A stretch of DNA of 64,000 bases from Geomonas oryzisoli (GCF_018986915.1 NZ_CP076723.1:3893501-3957500), one strand, 5' to 3'. Counted from the stretch's first letter, positions 50,439 through 58,846 are shown. Made by a program: numbers and translations. Notes: generated from the letters alone by a model not told the origin.

Positions 50439-50456
50439 TTTCCTCACTCTGAAACG

Positions 50457-50486
50457 AAAAGGCCAGTCTCAAAGACTGGCCTTTTT
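50457..50486 (+). terminator. Terminator after the entericidin-like gene
   Basis: AAAAGGCCAGTC/GACTGGCCTTTTT, loop TCAAA. Confidence 0.9.
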
Positions 50487-50519
50487 CTATTGCTCTTAGC
50501 AACTCACCCCTTTTCCCCT

Positions 50520-50637
50520 AAGGGACGGATTGGCTCCGCCAGGTGCCTGCCCCCTTAAGGCTTGGATAAGGTGGATGAGCCGAATAAAGCGTTCCGCGAG
50601 AGGGACAGGCACCCAACGAGCCAGTCCCTTCTGCCAT
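50520..50637. repeat. Full-length REPIN-like repeat (family A), slightly degenerate
   Basis: 118 bp. Arms ATTGGCTCCGCCAGGTGCCTG..CCCC and GGGACAGGCACCCAACGAGCCAGTCCC, middle with TAAAGCGTTCCGCGAGAG, ending CTTCTGCC. It abuts the end of the next leftward gene. Confidence 0.88.
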
Positions 50638-50639
50638 AA

Positions 50640-51035
50640 TCATCTTTGCGTCACCCGCGCCACCCGTCCGCGGATGGCGAAGGCGAGACGGGCCAGACGG
50701 CGGTGCGGGTAGCTCGGATCGATGACCGGGATCCCCTCTCGACAGGTCACCAATCCCTCCTCCTGCGCCCTCTCGAAACAGTCGTGGGCCGCGTTCCTCA
50801 GGGTGTCGAAAAAGAAGATGGAGGAGATCATGGCGTTGTAACAGGTGACGCCCAACACCTCGTGGGACATGAGGCCGCTGGCATAGCCTCCCAGTGCCAC
50901 CAGGGCGACGTACGGCGCGCTTACCAGCGCCGTGTAGAAGATCAGCGTCGCCCGCGCCCGGATCGCCGCCTTGGTGAGCCGCACCCCTTCCCAAGGATCT
51001 TCTTCATCGTAATAGTAGTAGTCACGTTCGCGCAC
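50640..51035 (-). CDS. Hypothetical membrane-associated protein, 131 aa
   Basis: Starts with GTG at 51035 behind GGAGGG. N-terminus very Tyr/Asp rich (RERDYYYYDEEDPW), then two hydrophobic helices (residues about 28-55 and 60-80), then a cytoplasmic basic tail (YPHRRLARLAFAIRGRVARV). Two Cys. No known family recognised. It ends at the edge of a REPIN-like copy. No other gene is visible in 51036-51468. Confidence 0.7.
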   Translation of the reverse strand: MRERDYYYYDEEDPWEGVRLTKAAIRARATLIFYTALVSAPYVALVALGGYASGLMSHEVLGVTCYNAMISSIFFFDTLRNAAHDCFERAQEEGLVTCREGIPVIDPSYPHRRLARLAFAIRGRVARVTQR

Positions 51036-51468
51036 GACACCCTCCTACTGCTCCGGAAACGGCCCGCTCCGCTTCCTCCGGTTTAGGAATTATCCTCAAA
51101 CCGCAATTCCCTGTCAATCGTCAGTCGCAATGCGCACCGTTCCGGCGATTATCCACCTAACCCTGCTTGTTACAATCAAAAACAGGCTTCCCCCTGCCCG
51201 TCAGTCCCCCCTCTCTTGCTCCTCATCCACAGGCATATGATTCTAACTGGTTACACCGCGTGTCACGGCCTTCGTTCTCCTCTGAAAGCCCCCCGGCATG
51301 TCACAGGGAGGCAACAAATCCACAGTGGCAGCTGCTTTATCAACACGCCAAACCATATCCGTAAAAACTTTTTTCGTCGCTTTCATTTCACCTGATTGCA
51401 ACACGACTGCAACATCCGCGCGCTAAGCTGCCCGCTAAATAATGAGAGAAGAAAAGGAGAAAGCCATC

Positions 51469-51663
51469 ATGGAGCTTATGGCGGTAGGAGACAGCTATAT
51501 CTGGTACTGCGACTGGTGCGACACCAAAAATGTCACCCCCTGGGTGAGAGCCCGGGAGAACGAAGTGTGCTGTGCCGCGTGTCACAAGAAATTCACGGCG
51601 CACGGCAATGACAGGCCGGGCAGGGAGGCTACACCGCATAGTCAGGTTGCTCTCGGCTGTTAA
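51469..51663 (+). CDS. Small zinc-ribbon-like protein, 64 aa
   Basis: Start at 51469 is set by AAGGAG nine bases ahead; an in-frame start at 51442 is less likely. IWYCDWCDTKNVTP and NEVCCAACHKKF give two C-x2-C knuckles, typical of a zinc ribbon. The last 20 residues look like filler, and the same frame, after the TAA stop, continues straight into pstS-like sequence, so this gene and the remnant may once have been joined by a deletion. Confidence 0.6.
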   Translation: MELMAVGDSYIWYCDWCDTKNVTPWVRARENEVCCAACHKKFTAHGNDRPGREATPHSQVALGC

Positions 51664-51870
51664 CCACGGACAGAAACGGACGGAGCCGAACCGGACTACC
51701 GCCTGTCGCTGGTGAACCAGCGCGGCAAAGATGCCTACCCCATCGTGGGGCTCACCTGGCTGGTTAAAAAGGGGGAAAAGATGACGTCCACGCTGCACTA
51801 CACCCCGCTCCCCGACACCTGGTCCAGCCAGGTCGAGAAGACGATCAAGAGCATCAACGTTGCACCGTAG
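51664..51870 (+). pseudogene. pstS: 3' remnant of a PstS-like phosphate-binding protein gene
   Basis: The frame reads DYRLSLVNQRGKDAYPIVGLTWLV, then GEKMTSTLHYTPLP and VEKTIKSINVAP, and stops at TAG 51868-51870. This matches the C-terminal end of PstS (YPI..TW, then Y-x-PLP), but roughly 20 residues normally between the two parts are missing. No start or signal peptide is present. It lies upstream of arsC. Confidence 0.65.
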
Positions 51871-51952
51871 CTTCGAGAGAGTTCCGTGAGATGCGCGGCG
51901 CCCTGCCTGGAGGTGGAGCGCCGCGGCTGCGCCTGATCCTGTCACAGTGAAC

Positions 51953-51981
51953 TTGACCATATTAGGATTCACAGATATAGT
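51953..51981 (+). promoter_or_regulatory. Promoter of the arsC-acr3 operon
   Basis: TTGACC (51953-51958), 17-bp spacer, TATAGT (51976-51981). Transcription would start near 51988 and favours ATG 52019 as the arsC start. Confidence 0.7.
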
Positions 51982-52018
51982 CGCAGCCGCAATACAAGCT
52001 CATTTAGGAAAAAACGTG

Positions 52019-52438
52019 ATGCCTCGAAAGAAGATCCTGTTCCTGTGCACCCATAACTCCTGTCGCTCCCAGATGGCAGAGGGACTGGCCAATCACCTCC
52101 TCGGCGCGGGGTTCGAGGCCCACTCGGCCGGGACCGAGGCTACGCGCGTCAACCCGCTGGCCATCAAGGTTCTCGCCGAGATCGGGATCGACATCTCCGG
52201 TCACCGCTCCAAGACTCTCGATGAGTTCGACGGCGAGAGTTTCGACTACGTGGTGACCTTGTGCGGTGACGCCAACGAGAAATGCCCCCTTTACATCGGC
52301 AGCACGCAGCGCAGCCACCACGGTTTCGACGATCCCTCGCGCTGCGTCGGCAGCGAAGAGGAAGTCCTGCCGCAGTACCGGCGCGTACGCGATGAGATCA
52401 AATCCTGGGTTCTCCAATGCTTCGGAGGCAACGCGTGA
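52019..52438 (+). CDS. arsC: Arsenate reductase ArsC, thioredoxin-coupled type
   Basis: Low-molecular-weight phosphatase-fold enzyme reducing arsenate to arsenite. 139 aa from the ATG at 52019. The P-loop CTHNSCR (Cys10, Arg16) and the redox pair Cys82 and Cys89 (TLCGDANEKCP) match the thioredoxin-linked class. The stop overlaps the GTG start of the inserted gene (GTGA). No arsR is seen in the window. Confidence 0.94.
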   Translation: MPRKKILFLCTHNSCRSQMAEGLANHLLGAGFEAHSAGTEATRVNPLAIKVLAEIGIDISGHRSKTLDEFDGESFDYVVTLCGDANEKCPLYIGSTQRSHHGFDDPSRCVGSEEEVLPQYRRVRDEIKSWVLQCFGGNA

Positions 52439-52500
52439 GCGAACATCTTTTCCGCAGACCATTGTTCCTGGACCGCTGGCTGACGCACTGGATTTTCATC
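52413..52500 (+). repeat. Left copy of the duplicated arsC/acr3 junction
   Basis: From AATGCTTCGGAGGCAAC through the overlapping arsC stop/GTG start to CTGGACCGCTGGCTGAC and TGGAT. It aligns with 53757-53843 with about four of five bases identical. Confidence 0.8.
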
Positions 52501-53781
52501 GCGATAATACTCGTCTGTGGTATTTATTCGGCGTGGGACAAATACGAAACGTCTATCGCTATTGATTTTTACCAAATGTGGGGGATTGGCAATGCTATGA
52601 AAGCAAGCGACCACTCCCTGCCCACCCCTTATTTTGCAAAAAGCCAGTACGGAAAAATTCTCGATGCGATAAGCGAAGCAACTCCCGACGAACGGCTGCA
52701 GGTTGCCAATAAAACAAATCATCAAATCTACGATTTTGGCTTGGAACCGACTGCCTCACCGCTACTTTTTGCCCTTTTCGCCCTTTTCCCGCGAGGTTAT
52801 TCCCAGTCCTATGGTATCTTTCTCGCTTGTGACCTTTCTCTGTTTGCTTTTTCCATAGTCCTTTTATTCAAGCGGTTTAGTTCGTTGTCGACGTTCCTGG
52901 TCCTGCTATTTGGCATCATCCTATTTGAGCCTTTTCGCTCCGATTTAAACCTTGGCAACCTCAACCTGTTTCAGTTTAGTGCTGTTTCGATTGGGCTTTA
53001 CTACTCCGAAAAGGTCAGATCACATGACGCGAGTTTTGCATCCCGTGGCATTTTCCTGGCTTTGATCGCATTTGGTACGCTCATAAAGCCGAACCTCGCA
53101 CTGATTGCCATTGCCTTTGCGGCACCTCTTTTATTACCAATCCGACGAGAGGAAATAATCAGATTACTGGCCACACTCGTCACTTCAGTTTTTTTATTGC
53201 TGGCCATTCCCTGTATCTATTTCAAGTCCTTTACCGTATGGAGCCATTGGCTGCAATACCTCACGACTGCAGGCAAGCTTAATTTTGGCTTATTTAGCGG
53301 CAACTTGTCCACTACAGCCGTTATCGCTTTCGTTTCAGGTCAACCTTCCGACAGCCTTAAGATCGTTATCCTGGTACTGTCTGCGATATTCGGCACCGTT
53401 GCAATGTTCTGCTCCACGCCTCGGTCGCTCCGGTGTCTGCTAGGCTGCTCCGATTCGAGCATCGCGATTGCGATGATAGTGACTTTAGCTATCTCCCCTC
53501 TGGTTTGGTGGCACTATTACTTGATATTATTGGTCCCGATCATCTGGCTCGTGAATGTCGGGCCAATGTTCTCAGTCCCCTCGGCTTTAGGTGTATTGTC
53601 GCTGCTACTGGCTTCTAACATCATTTCGCTCTTCGACAGAAACCTGTACTTGTACAACGTTTATATCGTACCAAGCTGCTGGATCCCCCTACTGGTCGGC
53701 GTACTACTAGCTTGCCGGGCACAACTCGACGTGCATAATCCATCGTCACGCCAACACGAAATGCTTCGGAGCAACTCATGA
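52435..53781 (+). CDS. GT87-like membrane glycosyltransferase with acr3-derived N-terminus
   Basis: 448 aa, GTG start at 52435 within GTGA overlapping the arsC stop, CGGAGG ahead. About eleven hydrophobic helices. [30 protein letters not shown] and [15 protein letters not shown] match DUF2029/GT87 polyprenol-phosphate mannosyltransferase-like proteins. Residues 1 to about 22 ([18 protein letters not shown]) copy the start of Acr3. Codon use is AT-richer than in neighbours, a sign of transfer. It ends in MLRSNS, coming from duplicated junction DNA, and overlaps acr3 by four bases. Confidence 0.82.
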   Translation: MSEHLFRRPLFLDRWLTHWIFIAIILVCGIYSAWDKYETSIAIDFYQMWGIGNAMKASDHSLPTPYFAKSQYGKILDAISEATPDERLQVANKTNHQIYDFGLEPTASPLLFALFALFPRGYSQSYGIFLACDLSLFAFSIVLLFKRFSSLSTFLVLLFGIILFEPFRSDLNLGNLNLFQFSAVSIGLYYSEKVRSHDASFASRGIFLALIAFGTLIKPNLALIAIAFAAPLLLPIRREEIIRLLATLVTSVFLLLAIPCIYFKSFTVWSHWLQYLTTAGKLNFGLFSGNLSTTAVIAFVSGQPSDSLKIVILVLSAIFGTVAMFCSTPRSLRCLLGCSDSSIAIAMIVTLAISPLVWWHYYLILLVPIIWLVNVGPMFSVPSALGVLSLLLASNIISLFDRNLYLYNVYIVPSCWIPLLVGVLLACRAQLDVHNPSSRQHEMLRSNS

Positions 53782-53843
53782 GCGAACATCTTTCACGCAA
53801 ATTGTCTTTTCTGGACCGCTGGCTGACCCTGTGGATCTTCGCG
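53757..53843 (+). repeat. Right copy of the duplicated arsC/acr3 junction
   Basis: AATGCTTCGGAGCAACTCATGAGCGAAC.. (first bases given in part) through CTGGACCGCTGGCTGAC. It contains the native acr3 start and a second ATGA overlap. One base shorter than the left copy, which shifts the frame upstream of the start. Confidence 0.8.
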
Positions 53844-54836
53844 GCCATGGCCCTGGGCGTGGCCGTCGGCTACCTGGTGCCGGGGGTAGAATCCTTCATC
53901 AACCGCTTCCAGGTCGGCACCACCAACATCCCCATCGCCTGTGGTCTCATCCTGATGATGTACCCGCCCTTCGCCAAGGTGCGCTACGAGGAGATGCCCG
54001 AGGTGTTCCGGAACAAGAAGGTGCTCGGCCTCTCCCTGGTGCAGAACTGGGTGATCGGACCGGTACTCATGTTCGTGCTCGCCGTCGTCTTCCTCCCGGA
54101 CAAGCCCGAATACCTGGTGGGTCTCATCATGATCGGCCTCGCGCGCTGCATCGCCATGGTGATCGTCTGGAACGAACTGGCCAAGGGGAACACGGAGTAC
54201 GCAGCGGGACTGGTAGCGTTCAACAGCATCTTCCAGGTCCTCTTTTACAGTGTCTATGCCTGGTTTTTCATTACCGTGCTCCCGCCTTATTTCGGTCTGG
54301 CCGGCAGCGCCGTCGACGTCAGCATCAAACAGATCGCGCAGAGCGTCTTCATCTACCTGGGCATCCCCTGCATCGCCGGCGCCATCACCAGGCTGATCGG
54401 GGTGAAGGCGCTCGGGGTGGAGCGTTATCACCGGGAGGTCGTGCCGCGCATCGGCCCGATCACCCTGGTCGCGCTCCTTTTCACCATCGTGGTCATGTTC
54501 AGCCTGAAAGGGAACCTGATCGTGCAGCTCCCGCTCGACGTGGTGAGGATCGCCATCCCCATGCTGATCTACTTCGTGGTGATGTTCCTGGTTTCGTTCT
54601 ACCTCGGCAAGAAGCTCGGGGCCGATTACTCCAAGACCACCACGCTTGCCTTCACGGCCGCCAGCAACAACTTCGAGTTGGCCATCGCCGTCGCCGTGGC
54701 GGTGTTCGGCCTCAATTCCGGGGCGGCCTTCGCCGCGGTGATCGGACCGCTGGTGGAGGTGCCGGTCATGATCGCGCTGGTGAACGTCGCCTTCTGGTTC
54801 CAAGGTCGCTACTTTGCCGAACAGGCCCGGGGCTGA
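53778..54836 (+). CDS. acr3: Arsenite efflux transporter Acr3
   Basis: 352 aa, ten-helix arsenite antiporter of the BART superfamily. [25 protein letters not shown] at the start (shown by its ends), the conserved Cys in [19 protein letters not shown], and Glu in [19 protein letters not shown] are the family's essential residues. The start overlaps the stop of the inserted gene. With ArsC upstream it completes arsenate reduction and arsenite export. Confidence 0.95.
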   Translation: MSEHLSRKLSFLDRWLTLWIFAAMALGVAVGYLVPGVESFINRFQVGTTNIPIACGLILMMYPPFAKVRYEEMPEVFRNKKVLGLSLVQNWVIGPVLMFVLAVVFLPDKPEYLVGLIMIGLARCIAMVIVWNELAKGNTEYAAGLVAFNSIFQVLFYSVYAWFFITVLPPYFGLAGSAVDVSIKQIAQSVFIYLGIPCIAGAITRLIGVKALGVERYHREVVPRIGPITLVALLFTIVVMFSLKGNLIVQLPLDVVRIAIPMLIYFVVMFLVSFYLGKKLGADYSKTTTLAFTAASNNFELAIAVAVAVFGLNSGAAFAAVIGPLVEVPVMIALVNVAFWFQGRYFAEQARG

Positions 54837-54879
54837 CGCCAAGGCTGCTACGCGCGGCACCAGGGGCGGGGGGAAAACA

Positions 54880-55062
54880 TCACCGGCCGATCTTCTTGAT
54901 GAGATCCCCCATGCGGTCGTCGGCCTTTCCCAACTCTTTGCCGATCTTCTCTACGGCCTTGTCGACATCCCTGCCGGCACGTTCCGCGGGACCTTCCTTC
55001 TTGCAGCCGCAGATACCGCTAAGGCTACCAACCACTATCACGGTGACGATGCCTTTGCTCAT
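54880..55062 (-). CDS. Small lipoprotein, 60 aa
   Basis: Start at 55062 is chosen because GGAGG lies six bases ahead; the ATG at 55068 is too close. Signal VTVIVVGSLSGICGC, with Cys21 a possible lipidation site. The mature part EGPAERAGRDVDKAVEKIGKELGKADDRMGDLIKKIGR (ends given) is a charged amphipathic helix, reminiscent of entericidin-like or Lpp-like small lipoproteins. Last gene of the leftward Exb/TonB-like cluster. Confidence 0.75.
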   Translation of the reverse strand: MSKGIVTVIVVGSLSGICGCKKEGPAERAGRDVDKAVEKIGKELGKADDRMGDLIKKIGR

Positions 55063-55130
55063 GTTCATCCTCCAGCACCTCCTTTTCGACCATCGGGAGC
55101 GGCGGCAGGGCACGCCGCTTCCCGCCCCTG

Positions 55131-55595
55131 CTAAGAGTTGTTGCGCCCCCTGCCGTGTCCGCCGCGATGTCCGTTGCCGGGCCCGTCGCCGCGCCCACCA
55201 CCCCGCTCGCTGCCCCCTCCGGCGAAGTGGAGATCACCATTTTTCAGGGCATGGAATTCGCGAGACCCCGGCTTAATGCCGAGCTCCTTGGCTATGGCTC
55301 CCCACCCCTTCTTCCTGTTGGGCTGGTACACGGCAAGAACCGACTCCGGCGGCCGGTGCGACATCTGGCCCAGTTGCAGGATCATGAAGGCGTCGGCGGG
55401 TTCGGCGACCGACCGGACCACCATCTGCACCTGGGTCACCGGCACCCCGAACTGGGTGCTGAGCCCCAGTGAAAACCCGGGCAGGTCGGCGCGGGCCTGG
55501 ACGTTCACGTTGGAGAGGAAAACCTCGAGCCCGCCGGCAAAGGCCGCAGTCGGGATTAAAATGCACAATGCCAGCAGGATAATGATCTGGCGCAT
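55131..55595 (-). CDS. Secreted protein with Gly/Arg/His-rich tail, 154 aa
   Basis: Start at 55595 behind CGGAGGCAC. Signal peptide to about residue 20 (PTAAFA). The mature domain begins GGLEVFLSNVNVQARADLPG and contains MVVRSVAEPADAFMILQLGQMSHRPP; about 110 residues without a match I know. The last 30 residues are GGGSERGGGRGDGPGNGHR-like, disordered and cationic. Position after the tandem small genes suggests it serves the same envelope complex. Confidence 0.75.
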   Translation of the reverse strand: MRQIIILLALCILIPTAAFAGGLEVFLSNVNVQARADLPGFSLGLSTQFGVPVTQVQMVVRSVAEPADAFMILQLGQMSHRPPESVLAVYQPNRKKGWGAIAKELGIKPGSREFHALKNGDLHFAGGGSERGGGRGDGPGNGHRGGHGRGRNNS

Positions 55596-55627
55596 CGTGG
55601 TGCCTCCGGAAATCTGCTTCATGTCTT

Positions 55628-55891
55628 TCATTTCAATTTTCTCCTTCTGATTTTTTCAGAAAAGGCCTTGTCGAGTCTCACCCTGTAGTAAAAGTTGTGA
55701 GACGCCGTCGCCATGCTGTTATCCAGCAGGAAATCATAATAGGAGCCCTCATCTTCCACCTCGATAGTGATCCTGTATTGCTGAATCAGGCTGTAAGACG
55801 GGCTCAGTCGCTCCACCCTGCAGCCGACATACTCGTCGCACAGGATCTGCAGTTCAGCAGGCCCCAGAATCAGCACATCGGTGATTCTCAT
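55628..55891 (-). CDS. Small protein of unknown family, paralogue B, 87 aa
   Basis: Start at 55891 behind AGGAGGTGATGCG. Similar along its length to the product at 55952: both have ..I..LILG or LIIG near the start, IQQYRITIE or IQRYRVILK, YYDFLLDNSMAT or YFEFLQDNCMAM, and FYYRVRLDKAFSEKIR or FYFRVKNDKAFAEKMR. No signal peptide or membrane helix; alpha/beta, cytoplasmic. Unknown function. Confidence 0.75.
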   Translation of the reverse strand: MRITDVLILGPAELQILCDEYVGCRVERLSPSYSLIQQYRITIEVEDEGSYYDFLLDNSMATASHNFYYRVRLDKAFSEKIRRRKLK

Positions 55892-55951
55892 CGCATCACC
55901 TCCTGCCACGCTGTGCCAAGGTCATCGGCACGATCGCCGGTAATGGGTCGG

Positions 55952-56287
55952 TCAAGCATTGTCTTTTATTTCTCCTTTCAGCCCCGTGCCGGGCCGGTCG
56001 CCTGGTTCCCTGCCGCAGCCGCCTCCCCCAAGCCGCGCCCTCATCTTCTCCGCAAAGGCCTTGTCGTTCTTGACCCTGAAGTAGAACCTGTTCGAGGTCA
56101 TCGCCATGCAGTTGTCCTGAAGGAATTCGAAGTAGCGCTCTTCATCCTCGTCCTTCAGGATGACCCGATACCGCTGGATCATCGCGTCCGCACGGGTGAG
56201 CTTCGTCACCTTGCAGTCGGGGAAGGCTTCGGTCAAAATGGTCGGTTCCCCGAGCCCTATAATCAGCGTATCGATGATCACGCTCAT
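55952..56287 (-). CDS. Small protein of unknown family, paralogue A, 111 aa
   Basis: Start at 56287 behind AAAGGAG. About 85 residues align with the next gene's product (see 55628), then a Gly-rich tail (GGGGCGREPGDRPG) specific to this copy. Lies directly after the TonB-like gene. As a tandem duplicate in a proton-channel cluster, it is likely a cytoplasmic accessory subunit. I do not recognise a family. Confidence 0.75.
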   Translation of the reverse strand: MSVIIDTLIIGLGEPTILTEAFPDCKVTKLTRADAMIQRYRVILKDEDEERYFEFLQDNCMAMTSNRFYFRVKNDKAFAEKMRARLGGGGCGREPGDRPGTGLKGEIKDNA

Positions 56288-56318
56288 CCACGGTTCTCCT
56301 TTCCCTCCCTGCGCTGTC

Positions 56319-57818
56319 TCAGCGCGCAGGAAGGAAATCGATCGGGTACAGGATGGTGGTTTTAGGCACTCCGTCCTTGGGACCGAAGTTGAATTTCCTG
56401 ACCCTGTCCACGATCTGCTCACAGAACTCGGTGGCGTTGATGTTGGTGGATTCAACCGAGCAGGCGGAGACCACGCCGCTTGGTTCGATGGCGATCTTCA
56501 GGACCATCTTGCCGCGCAGGGTCGGGTCCTTGCGCAACTGGGTGTTGTAGATGCGGTAGAGGGCCGCCTTGTAACGGTCGAAGAGGATCTGGATTTCCTC
56601 GTCGGTGCGTGCGGCACGGGCGTTGGAGCTAAGCGGCCTCCCCTCTTTCGCCCCTCCTGCTCCGGCGATCCCGCTTTTGACCTGGGTGAAGCCTGCGCCG
56701 CCCCGGCCGAGCCGGCCCTCTTTGCCTCCCCCGATGTTGCGACCGACCGCGGCGTTGCCGATACCGCCGCTGCCGCCGTTGCCGACGTTCTGGCTCACCG
56801 CGGCGTAGCCACCTCCGCTCCCGGCTCCCCCCTGCATGGTCACCAGAGACCGGCTGGCAACCGCCTGACCTGCGGCATTGGCGCTGTTGAGACGGGCCTC
56901 GGCGCCAAGTCTCGGGGTGGGGGTCTCGTCGATGAGATCCTTGAAGCTGTCCTTGAAGGCAAGCATCCCCGTGTTCTGCGACCTCTTGGGGGCCGCCGTC
57001 TGCTCGACGGCCGCCGTCTTCGGCCGGTCCTGGGTCCGCTCCTCCTGGGCCTCAGCCTGCTTTTTCTCCTCGTTTTTCTGGCTAGCCTGCTCCTTCTTGG
57101 CCGGGTCCTTGTCCGTCTCCTTTTTCTCCTGCTCTTTCCTGGGTGGGGGCGGTTTGGGGGTCTCCTTGCGCACCATCATGGCGAGCCGCTCCGGGACCTC
57201 GGCTATGACGGGGTGCACCGGCGGCGGGACCGTCACCACGCGCACGATGACGCTCAGGATGAGGCTGAGCAGCATGGCGATGGACATGGCACGGCGGTAG
57301 CGCCGCTCGACCTCGCCGTCGTTGCTCCAGGGCATCACCAGGATGTGCTCGGGGAGAGGGAAAAGCTCCCGTTCCACGAGGAATTCCTCTTCGCGCCGCT
57401 CGTCACGTGCGTGGGCGTCCTGGATGGCATCGTAGAGACACTCCAGCTCCTCGCGGCGCCGGTCGACCTGCGTCTTGAGACGGGCCTTTGTTTCCAGGAC
57501 GCCGTGGATCTCACCGTCGAAAGCCGCGATCAGGCTCCGCATCTGGGCGACCCGCGCCGCGGAGTCCTTCACCTCCGGCACCGCTTCCCAAAAGAGATGG
57601 TTCCCGTCCAACTCGGCAAGCCGGTCGATGGCGTTGCAGGCGTCCCTGAGGGCGTCGAAACGCATCCGGTCGGCGGAAAACATGTCCAGTTCCGACTCCG
57701 TCACGCGCAACTGCATCTCCAGGTCGTTGAGCGCTTCCTTGACCTGTCTGACCTGCGCGTTGAGCGGCGCCAATTCCTGTTCCAGTAAGGATGTATTCAC
57801 AGTGCACCCGCTAGGCAT
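56319..57818 (-). CDS. TonB-like protein with AgmX/PglI-type C-terminal domain
   Basis: About 499 aa from the ATG at 57818 (GTG 57800 is an alternative). Residues 1-150 are a predicted cytoplasmic coiled coil. One transmembrane helix at about 177-197 (AMSIAMLLSLILSVIVRVV). Then a Pro/Lys/Glu-rich periplasmic stalk, a Gly/Ala-rich stretch, and a C-terminal domain of about 85 residues (LFDRYKAALYRIYNTQL.. GKMVLKIAIEPSGVVSACSV.. FNFGP) as in myxobacterial AgmX/PglI (GltJ/GltG). It probably transmits proton-driven motion from ExbB/ExbD across the periplasm. Lacks the zinc-ribbon and GYF start of AgmX. Confidence 0.85.
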   Translation of the reverse strand: MPSGCTVNTSLLEQELAPLNAQVRQVKEALNDLEMQLRVTESELDMFSADRMRFDALRDACNAIDRLAELDGNHLFWEAVPEVKDSAARVAQMRSLIAAFDGEIHGVLETKARLKTQVDRRREELECLYDAIQDAHARDERREEEFLVERELFPLPEHILVMPWSNDGEVERRYRRAMSIAMLLSLILSVIVRVVTVPPPVHPVIAEVPERLAMMVRKETPKPPPPRKEQEKKETDKDPAKKEQASQKNEEKKQAEAQEERTQDRPKTAAVEQTAAPKRSQNTGMLAFKDSFKDLIDETPTPRLGAEARLNSANAAGQAVASRSLVTMQGGAGSGGGYAAVSQNVGNGGSGGIGNAAVGRNIGGGKEGRLGRGGAGFTQVKSGIAGAGGAKEGRPLSSNARAARTDEEIQILFDRYKAALYRIYNTQLRKDPTLRGKMVLKIAIEPSGVVSACSVESTNINATEFCEQIVDRVRKFNFGPKDGVPKTTILYPIDFLPAR

Positions 57819-58308
57819 GCGACGCTTTCTGGATGACGGCAAGTGATATCTTTCCGTATCCGGAAGCGGTGCAGCTCGTCATGATTTTTTTGAGCACCTT
57901 GAACGGGATGTTCTTGTCCGCGAGCAAGGTCACTTCCCTCGTTTCGTTTTCGGCGATCTGCGTGTTCCGGCCCTGGTCGATCTTGCTTTGGATCTCGTTC
58001 AGCCGATCCGTCACTTCGCGCACCGTTGCAACCCTGTCGTCGTAGAGCTCCGCAGTCTTGACCACAGGCTGTCCCTGCACCACGACCGTCTCGGGAGTCA
58101 CCGAGACCACCACCGTCCCCCTGGGCTTGGTCTCCACCACCGAGTTCGGCAGGGTGAGACGCTGCTCGGGCATGTCGCCGTTGAACGAGTGGAAAAGCAG
58201 GAAGAACACCAGGACCGAAAGGACGTCCAGCATCGGGATGAGATTCAAAAATGCCTGTCGGCGATGGTTGTTGCGCTCCAGCCGCTTCATGCGCCTGCTT
58301 TCTCTCAT
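57811..58308 (-). CDS. ExbD/TolR-type proton channel subunit, copy 2
   Basis: 165 aa. One transmembrane helix after a basic N-terminus: FLNLIPMLDVLSVLVFFLLF, with the proton-carrying Asp (about residue 28). The periplasmic domain includes VVVSVTPETVVVQGQPV and ends VIQKASHA. The start overlaps the previous ExbD stop (ATGA), and the stop overlaps the TonB-like gene. Longer than E. coli ExbD, with a 30-residue insertion. Confidence 0.9.
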   Translation of the reverse strand: MRESRRMKRLERNNHRRQAFLNLIPMLDVLSVLVFFLLFHSFNGDMPEQRLTLPNSVVETKPRGTVVVSVTPETVVVQGQPVVKTAELYDDRVATVREVTDRLNEIQSKIDQGRNTQIAENETREVTLLADKNIPFKVLKKIMTSCTASGYGKISLAVIQKASHA

Positions 58309-58805
58309 GGTGCATCTCCTATCGATATCTTCGGGAAGAGGACGATCTTCGCCCCTTGCGCGCTCCCCGGCGTCTTCACCACGGTGCCGCGCACCACGTC
58401 CATTACCTGGACCAGATAGTCGTATTCGACCTTCGGCTCCATCAGGACGGTTGCATCTTCCTTGTCGGGGTACTGGGCCTTGATGCCGCGCATCACTTCG
58501 GAGAGCTTTTCGAGATCGTACCTGTCCCCCTGCTTAGGGATGACGGCCTCCACGGACTTGCCGTTGGCGATCTCCAGCCCCGCCTTGCGGACGATCACCT
58601 CGATGGCGAAGTTCGGCTTGGCGGCAGCCGCCGCCCCGGCGCCGGTAGGGACGCTCAACTCCATGATGGTGATACTGGTGAAGACCGCAGTGATGAGCAG
58701 AAAGACGACGAGAACGGTGAAAACGTCCATCATGGGCGTCAGGTTCAGCACCTCCATGATGTCCATATCCAGTTCTTCTTTCTGCCTTCTTCTACGTCTG
58801 GCCAT
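58305..58805 (-). CDS. ExbD/TolR-type proton channel subunit, copy 1
   Basis: 166 aa. Basic start MARRRRRQKEELDMD, then LNLTPMMDVFTVLVVFLLI with the conserved Asp, followed by a periplasmic domain (FAIEVIVRKAGLEIANGKSV, LMEPKVEYDYLVQVMDVVRG). Two ExbD paralogues per ExbB is the AglQ/AglS arrangement of the myxobacterial gliding motor. Lies 41 bp after the ExbB gene. Confidence 0.9.
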   Translation of the reverse strand: MARRRRRQKEELDMDIMEVLNLTPMMDVFTVLVVFLLITAVFTSITIMELSVPTGAGAAAAAKPNFAIEVIVRKAGLEIANGKSVEAVIPKQGDRYDLEKLSEVMRGIKAQYPDKEDATVLMEPKVEYDYLVQVMDVVRGTVVKTPGSAQGAKIVLFPKISIGDAP

Positions 58806-58846
58806 AACCGGCTCCTGTCATTTTCTCTGTAGTGGGTTTCGGGTTC

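Noticed and set aside
56319-57818. Classical TonB for siderophore uptake
   Set aside because: No TonB-dependent receptor is nearby, the C-terminus follows the AgmX/PglI pattern, and two ExbD copies plus TPR lipoproteins point to the Agl/Glt-type machine.
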